Shown here: positions 23,551 to 27,386 of the stretch, piece by piece | How positions within the stretch are numbered: position 1 is the first letter of the stretch | Layout of the letters: every line of letters starts with the position of its first letter | Notes under the pieces: generated by a model | Told to the model about the DNA's origin: nothing | Database searches by the model: none | The model's input: the letters and a program-made list of their open reading frames with translations, nothing else | Assembly (NCBI GenBank): GCA_002482685.1 | Contig: DLGL01000060.1 | Span: forward strand, 1 to 27,386 | DNA length: 27,386 nucleotides | Source: Bacteriovoracaceae bacterium UBA7695 | Lineage (GTDB): Bacteria; Bdellovibrionota; Bacteriovoracia; Bacteriovoracales; Bacteriovoracaceae | Direction of reading: 5' to 3' | Translations under genes and position numbers: made by a program

Positions 23551-24111
23551 CTAAAAGGGATTTTTTCTCACTTTAAGAGAATAAAGCAAAACGTTAAAAA
23601 ACAAATGCACAGCTGTTCCAAAAATGACAGTCGCGAGAAATACTTTGACCGACAGTCCAAAAAGAAGGTGATAGGCCAAAAGGCACCCAAAAACGGAGTC
23701 GGCCTGGTCTAGAACTATAAAGAATCCTTTCATCCTTTCAGAGGTCTGGCCTTCCTTGATTCCAAGACGGCGTTTTAGAAAAGAATTAGGTAATTCGGCC
23801 AGGCAGTAGGCCAATCCCAGGATCAAAGCAACGAACCATGAAGGCTGACTGCGAAATAGTGGAGTTGTTAAATCTAATAAACCTTCCAGGTACTGAACTA
23901 GGACCACACCTGGCCATGTGGCCAGCGGCATAACGACAAATCCCCGCCATGTTTTGTTCATACCGAACAATCTATGATGAATAGGTTTCTTAAAGTAAGA
24001 TAAGATATCACTCTTTACGACAACCATGTGAAGAATGCCTCCGAAAATCAGAGGCAGCGCCAACAACAAGATTTGCAAATAATCTTCGGTGCTCAATAAA
24101 AATGAATTCAT
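23551..24111 (-). CDS. CarS-like CDP-alcohol (CDP-archaeol synthase family) cytidylyltransferase
   Basis: The 186-residue protein has about five membrane helices and belongs to the CDP-archaeol synthase (CarS, formerly DUF46) family, relatives of bacterial CdsA. Family marks are GMNKTWRGFVV, SFLKRRLGIKEGQ and LDQADSVFGCLLAY; the Lys/Arg and Asp in these bind CTP and magnesium. CarS makes CDP-archaeol from the diether lipid phosphate and CTP. Bacterial members probably use other lipid phosphates. It is the first gene of a five-gene operon and starts only 11 nt from the divergent permease gene. A TATAAT ends 6 nt before its ATG and there is no Shine-Dalgarno. Lipid substrate unknown; CdsA-like use of phosphatidate is less likely at this size. 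Confidence 0.82.
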   Translation of the reverse strand: MNSFLLSTEDYLQILLLALPLIFGGILHMVVVKSDILSYFKKPIHHRLFGMNKTWRGFVVMPLATWPGVVLVQYLEGLLDLTTPLFRSQPSWFVALILGLAYCLAELPNSFLKRRLGIKEGQTSERMKGFFIVLDQADSVFGCLLAYHLLFGLSVKVFLATVIFGTAVHLFFNVLLYSLKVRKNPF

Positions 24112-24117
24112 AAGTAG

Positions 24118-24123
24118 ATTATA
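24118..24123 (-). promoter_or_regulatory. TATAAT 6 nt before the CarS-like ATG, overlapping the divergent start codon
   Basis: A perfect minus-strand TATAAT (24123-24118) ends 6 nt before the ATG at 24111 and includes the first base of the divergent permease ATG. The -35 and any operators would lie inside the permease gene; no good -35 is seen. Confidence 0.45.
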
Positions 24124-25355
24124 TGCTGAATGAAGAAAATTCCTACCTTTTCAAATTTGCCTGGAAAAGTATCCGTCGCAATGCAGGTCGTAGTTTTTTC
24201 ATTTGTTTCTCAGTTTCCCTGGCCGTTTTTATAGCTGTTTGGGTAGTGGCCTTCTTTGATGGGCTTAATCACCAGATAGAAAAAGCAGTTGTGAACACTA
24301 ATACCGGTTATTTTCAGCTTCAAGATAAAAATTACGCCTCAACCACTGACTCCTCATCTCCATTAATATTTGAAAAATACAAACATCTTCTTAATGATCC
24401 TATCCTGAGTTTTTCTCCGGAACTTGTTCTCGATGGAAATATTTCCGCACCAGAAGGAGCGGCTGCACTGACAGTCTTGGGAATTGAGCCTAATCTGCAT
24501 AAAAACTTTCTTCCTCTTAGTCAAAAAATTAAAGAAGGTAGCTTTCTTGATTCCAATGATGATGGCTCTGTTCTCATTGGACAGGATTTGGCGAAGTACT
24601 TTAACTATCAAATCGGTGACCAGATTGTTTTGAACTACCAGGATGTTAACGGAGAGCTCAGATCAGAATTTCTCCAGATAAAAGGCTTTTACAAATACAG
24701 CAGCAACACATTTGAAAAACGCTTTGTTTATATTAATCAAAAAACCTGGCAGAAACTTTTTTTCAATGAAGACCGGAGCACGATTCTTTTTAACCGAATA
24801 GTCGTGATGACTAAAAGTCTCTCCGAGCTTGATTTACTTTCAGACAGATTCAAAGATTCTGGTGTAGAAATCAAATCCTGGAAAAATATAAACCCTGAAA
24901 TGGCCGTGGTCCTCGAGTTTCATGACGGTATGATCAGATTTTTTTTCGTGATCATCGGGATCACCATTATTATGACAATTCTCACCCCGGTTCAGATGCT
25001 TTGGCAGGAGAGGCTCAAAGAACTCAAGATGCTCAATATATTAGGCATCTCAAGTAAAAAATTCTGGAAAATCGGGTTATTCGAAGTTATTCAGATGATT
25101 TTTTGCGCCGGGATTTTGTCCTCAACATTTCTTATAACTATTATTGGTATTCAAAGCCATACAGGTATTGATTTTAGATTCCTCAACGATGGTGTCTCCA
25201 TTGAGCGCGCGGGAATTAAACTTCCAGGTATCATCTATCCACAGCTCACTTTAGAACAAGTTCTAATCACTTTTTTGTTCGTTTTAATCGTTTTAAGTGT
25301 CAGTTACATCTGGTCAATTTACCGCACCTTAAAAAAACTTGAGGTGGCCCTATGA
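24123..25355 (+). CDS. ABC transporter permease, MacB/LolC-FtsX type (first subunit)
   Basis: The 410-residue membrane protein has one N-terminal transmembrane helix (about 24-46) after the FAWKSIRRNAGRS segment, then a large periplasmic MacB_PCD-type domain (about 47-260). Three more helices sit around 267-290, 315-345 and 378-400. The cytoplasmic coupling segment QERLKELKMLNILGIS is the FtsX-family element contacting the ATPase. This four-helix layout is that of type VII (mechanotransmission) ABC systems such as LolCDE and MacB, which extract lipids or lipoproteins from the inner membrane or move periplasmic substrates. It overlaps the second permease by 4 nt. No Shine-Dalgarno is visible at the start. 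Exact cargo is unknown; context suggests the locus product. Confidence 0.86.
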   Translation: MLNEENSYLFKFAWKSIRRNAGRSFFICFSVSLAVFIAVWVVAFFDGLNHQIEKAVVNTNTGYFQLQDKNYASTTDSSSPLIFEKYKHLLNDPILSFSPELVLDGNISAPEGAAALTVLGIEPNLHKNFLPLSQKIKEGSFLDSNDDGSVLIGQDLAKYFNYQIGDQIVLNYQDVNGELRSEFLQIKGFYKYSSNTFEKRFVYINQKTWQKLFFNEDRSTILFNRIVVMTKSLSELDLLSDRFKDSGVEIKSWKNINPEMAVVLEFHDGMIRFFFVIIGITIIMTILTPVQMLWQERLKELKMLNILGISSKKFWKIGLFEVIQMIFCAGILSSTFLITIIGIQSHTGIDFRFLNDGVSIERAGIKLPGIIYPQLTLEQVLITFLFVLIVLSVSYIWSIYRTLKKLEVAL

Positions 25356-26560
25356 ATAGTTTTCTCTATCTCATCAAGTTTAGTTATAGAAACCTCTTTC
25401 GTGTTCCTAAAAGAACACTCATTATGGTTCTTTCATTAAGCTTGGGATGCGGATTCATTATATGGGATCTCAATTTTGCGAGTTCTGGATCACGGGAAAT
25501 CATGAAGGAATTTCTGGCACAATACGCCGGACAATTTCATGTAACTCATAAAGAGTTCTATGATGTAAGCAATAAAAAACAATTTGATATGTTTAAAACA
25601 ATCTCCGATGACGAAATTTCGGATAAGTCCATATTTGAAAAATCCAGCAAGCGAGTGGTAGCTCCAGTATTTATATCAGGTGAAAAAAAGACTCTCGGCG
25701 TTCTTCTGACTGGTCTGGATGTTGAGAAAGAACTTGAGCTATCAACTCTCTATAAAGCAGTCACAATTGGAAGTTTCCTTAAAAAAGAAGGCCATAAAGA
25801 TATCATCATGGGCAAAAAATTTGCCCGTCGGCTGGAAGTTCAGGTCGGCGATGAGGTTGCCGTTATCGGGCAGGCCATAGATGGCTCTGTCGCTAATGAT
25901 TTATACAGAGTTTCAGGTTTACTTGACTTTGGTGGAGGCGATCTTGAAGAATCGCTGGCCTTTACTCAATTAGCTTCAGCTCAGGAACTTCTCTCAATGC
26001 CACCAGAGAGATTTCACCAAAGAGTCAGTTTTGATATGTCTGATGGCCCACTTCCCGTCTATCCGACTCTTGGAGTAACCCCATGGCCGGAACTACTTCC
26101 AGAAATTGGTGTATCCATGCAGTTCATTGATAATTTCACATGGATCGTCAGTGTTATTATTGTCGTCGTTGTAAGTCTTGGGTTATCAAACACACTTATG
26201 ATTACCTTCTTTGAGAGAGAACAGGAGTTTACTAGCCTCAACATCATTGGGGCACAAACATCCTGGATCACAGCTGCCCTCATGATTGAAGTTTTTATCA
26301 TGGGTACCATAGCTGTTATTTTTGGATCATTTCTGGGTTTTCTAGCCACCACTTATTTTAATCACTATCCCATTAACATTGAAATATTCACTGATGGAAA
26401 ACCAATCATCATGGGTGGCATGGCACTGGCGCCATTGATCAGGATTTATTCAGTCTCAAAATATTACTGGCAAGTGCCCCTTATGATTTACTTTTTTCTC
26501 ATTCTTACGATGATTTATCCGCTTATCCGTGTGATCCGCAGGAGCAAAAATGCAATTTGA
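25352..26560 (+). CDS. ABC transporter permease, MacB/LolE-FtsX type (second subunit)
   Basis: This 402-residue partner permease has the same organisation. The N-terminal helix (about 22-40) follows SYRNLFRVPKRTL. A periplasmic domain with KFARRLEVQVGDEVAVIGQA follows, typical of the MacB/LolCE periplasmic core. Three C-terminal helices follow, with the coupling segment FEREQEFTSLNIIGAQ between the first two. Two different permeases with one ATPase suggest a LolCDE-like heteromer rather than a MacB homodimer. It overlaps the upstream permease by 4 nt and the ATPase gene by 11 nt. It is part of a plus-strand operon of at least four genes. Confidence 0.86.
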   Translation: MNSFLYLIKFSYRNLFRVPKRTLIMVLSLSLGCGFIIWDLNFASSGSREIMKEFLAQYAGQFHVTHKEFYDVSNKKQFDMFKTISDDEISDKSIFEKSSKRVVAPVFISGEKKTLGVLLTGLDVEKELELSTLYKAVTIGSFLKKEGHKDIIMGKKFARRLEVQVGDEVAVIGQAIDGSVANDLYRVSGLLDFGGGDLEESLAFTQLASAQELLSMPPERFHQRVSFDMSDGPLPVYPTLGVTPWPELLPEIGVSMQFIDNFTWIVSVIIVVVVSLGLSNTLMITFFEREQEFTSLNIIGAQTSWITAALMIEVFIMGTIAVIFGSFLGFLATTYFNHYPINIEIFTDGKPIIMGGMALAPLIRIYSVSKYYWQVPLMIYFFLILTMIYPLIRVIRRSKNAI

Positions 26561-27239
26561 ACTTTCTCATATCGACAAGGTTTACATCAGTGCCGACGAA
26601 ATAAAAGTTTATGGCGCTCATGATGTGAGTATTAAAATTCCTGAAGGCCAGTTCATGGCCTTGGTGGGTCCTTCTGGTTCAGGCAAAACAACAATACTAA
26701 ATCTCATTGCCGGTCTTATATTACCGACGAATGGAACTCTAAAACATGGCGACGCTGACATCACATCCATGTCTTTGGAACAAAGAACTCAGCACCGCCT
26801 GGATTATATGGGATTTGTCTTTCAGGACTATCAACTGCTTCCCATACTTACTGCAGCTGAAAACATTGAGTTCCCACTCCAACTCAAAGGTTTCTCAAAA
26901 AAAGAAATTAATGAACGAGTCAATTGGGCCCTGGCTCAGGTTGGTCTTGAGAAACTTGGTAACCGATTCCCTAAACAACTCTCAGGTGGCCAGCAACAGA
27001 GGGTTTCAATTGCACGGGCCATTGCCGGAAGGCCTCAGTTAATTCTGGCGGATGAACCCACCGCTAACCTCGATTCAAAAACAGCGGCAGAGATCATTGA
27101 GCTATTCTTAAAGCTAAATAAAGAGTTTAACCTCACGTTCATATTTTCAACCCACGATCAAAGACTGATTGATCAGGTGAGATCAGTGCTTTATGTGCAA
27201 GATGGAAGAATAAGTGAAAAAAAGGTCAATAATGTTTAA
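26550..27239 (+). CDS. ABC transporter ATP-binding protein, LolD/MacB type
   Basis: This cytoplasmic ATPase of 229 residues powers the two preceding permeases. Walker A GPSGSGKTT, Q-loop FVFQDYQLLP, signature LSGGQQQRVSIARA, Walker B LILADEPTANLD and H-loop STHDQR are all intact. The LTAAENIEFPL segment is typical of the LolD/FtsE/MacB-N group. Length matches LolD (about 230). It overlaps the second permease by 11 nt and the following LolA-like gene by 8 nt. It is not proposed to be the housekeeping LolD because its genes sit in the biosynthetic locus, but this is inference. Confidence 0.93.
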   Translation: MQFELSHIDKVYISADEIKVYGAHDVSIKIPEGQFMALVGPSGSGKTTILNLIAGLILPTNGTLKHGDADITSMSLEQRTQHRLDYMGFVFQDYQLLPILTAAENIEFPLQLKGFSKKEINERVNWALAQVGLEKLGNRFPKQLSGGQQQRVSIARAIAGRPQLILADEPTANLDSKTAAEIIELFLKLNKEFNLTFIFSTHDQRLIDQVRSVLYVQDGRISEKKVNNV

Positions 27240-27386
27240 GCAAATTTTTCGTAAAGATATCGTTTTCTGTATTGCATTGGGTGCAAATGCCAACAATGCT
27301 GATGAATGGTCAAAATATGCAGAGAAACAAATGCGCGGAGATCGTTCGCAGGCAGAAATAGTGATGACGATTGAAACACCTAACTG
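27232..27386 (+). CDS. Outer-membrane lipoprotein-sorting (LolA-like, COG2834) protein, 3' end outside window
   Basis: Fifty-one codons are visible before the window ends. After a short hydrophobic signal (IVFCIALGANA, likely cut before NNADEW) comes EWSKYAEKQMRGDRSQAEI and then VMTIETPN. That is the typical start of the COG2834 family of periplasmic, lipid-carrying half-barrel proteins related to LolA and LolB. Such genes often accompany LolCDE-like or RND exporters. The ATG at 27232 overlaps the ATPase stop by 8 nt, so coupling is likely. A soluble carrier taking the cargo from the ABC transporter across the periplasm is the expected role. The call rests on a short segment. Confidence 0.62.
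   Translation, partial: MFKQIFRKDIVFCIALGANANNADEWSKYAEKQMRGDRSQAEIVMTIETPN

Noticed and set aside
1..27386. tRNA genes, CRISPR arrays, insertion sequences or prophage remnants
   Set aside because: No cloverleaf sequences, spaced direct repeats, transposase or integrase motifs were seen on either strand.

Overview
The window comes from a Gram-negative bacterium with a two-membrane envelope: it encodes several beta-barrel outer-membrane proteins ending in Phe, Lgt, a lipoprotein MltD and a YejM/PbgA-type protein. Base composition is AT-rich and the gene set (many secreted barrels, several unrecognised exported proteins) would fit the Bdellovibrionota, for example a Bacteriovorax-like organism. 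That placement is inference, as no marker gene in the window proves it.

Left part (1-5200), housekeeping and envelope: the 3' part of leucyl aminopeptidase overlaps trmL (tRNA 2'-O-methyltransferase). Convergent to them lies mtgA (peptidoglycan glycosyltransferase). Divergent from mtgA is rlmC (23S rRNA m5U methyltransferase), whose end overlaps a convergent yejM/pbgA/lapC-like gene.

Middle part (5200-14810), cell surface: a 53-residue putative small protein is followed by four minus-strand barrel proteins. Two of these are tandem paralogues with diverged loops. Then come an unrecognised 367-residue protein, mltD, a small exported protein, lgt and another unrecognised protein. Three clear intrinsic terminators punctuate this stretch. 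A TAGACC-N4-GGTCTG palindrome in the leader of the last gene looks like a TetR/NemR-type operator.

Right part (14968-27386) is the most interesting. A 971-residue fusion joins a class III PLP aminotransferase to a domain that closely resembles cyanobacterial long-chain acyl-ACP reductase, with the reductase cysteine and glycine-rich loop retained. The predicted net chemistry is fatty acyl thioester to fatty aldehyde to fatty amine, the same pair of activities as the tambjamine/prodiginine enzymes TamH and PigE. Facing it is a tightly coupled five-gene operon (CarS-like CDP-alcohol synthase, UbiA prenyltransferase, PEP-synthase/PigC/rifampicin-phosphotransferase-like enzyme, cytochrome P450, GNAT-like acyltransferase). 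Only 11 bp from the start of that operon, a divergent operon encodes two MacB/LolC-type permeases, a LolD-type ATPase and the start of a LolA-like periplasmic carrier. I read this as an undescribed biosynthesis-plus-export locus for an unusual amphiphile or envelope lipid. The individual families are well supported; the pathway and product are inferred.

Two organisation features recur. Several genes have a -10-like hexamer 6 or 8 nt before the ATG and no Shine-Dalgarno, suggesting leaderless transcripts. Four convergent gene pairs overlap at their 3' ends without visible terminators. No tRNA, rRNA, CRISPR array, insertion sequence or gene-free stretch over 300 bases was seen.
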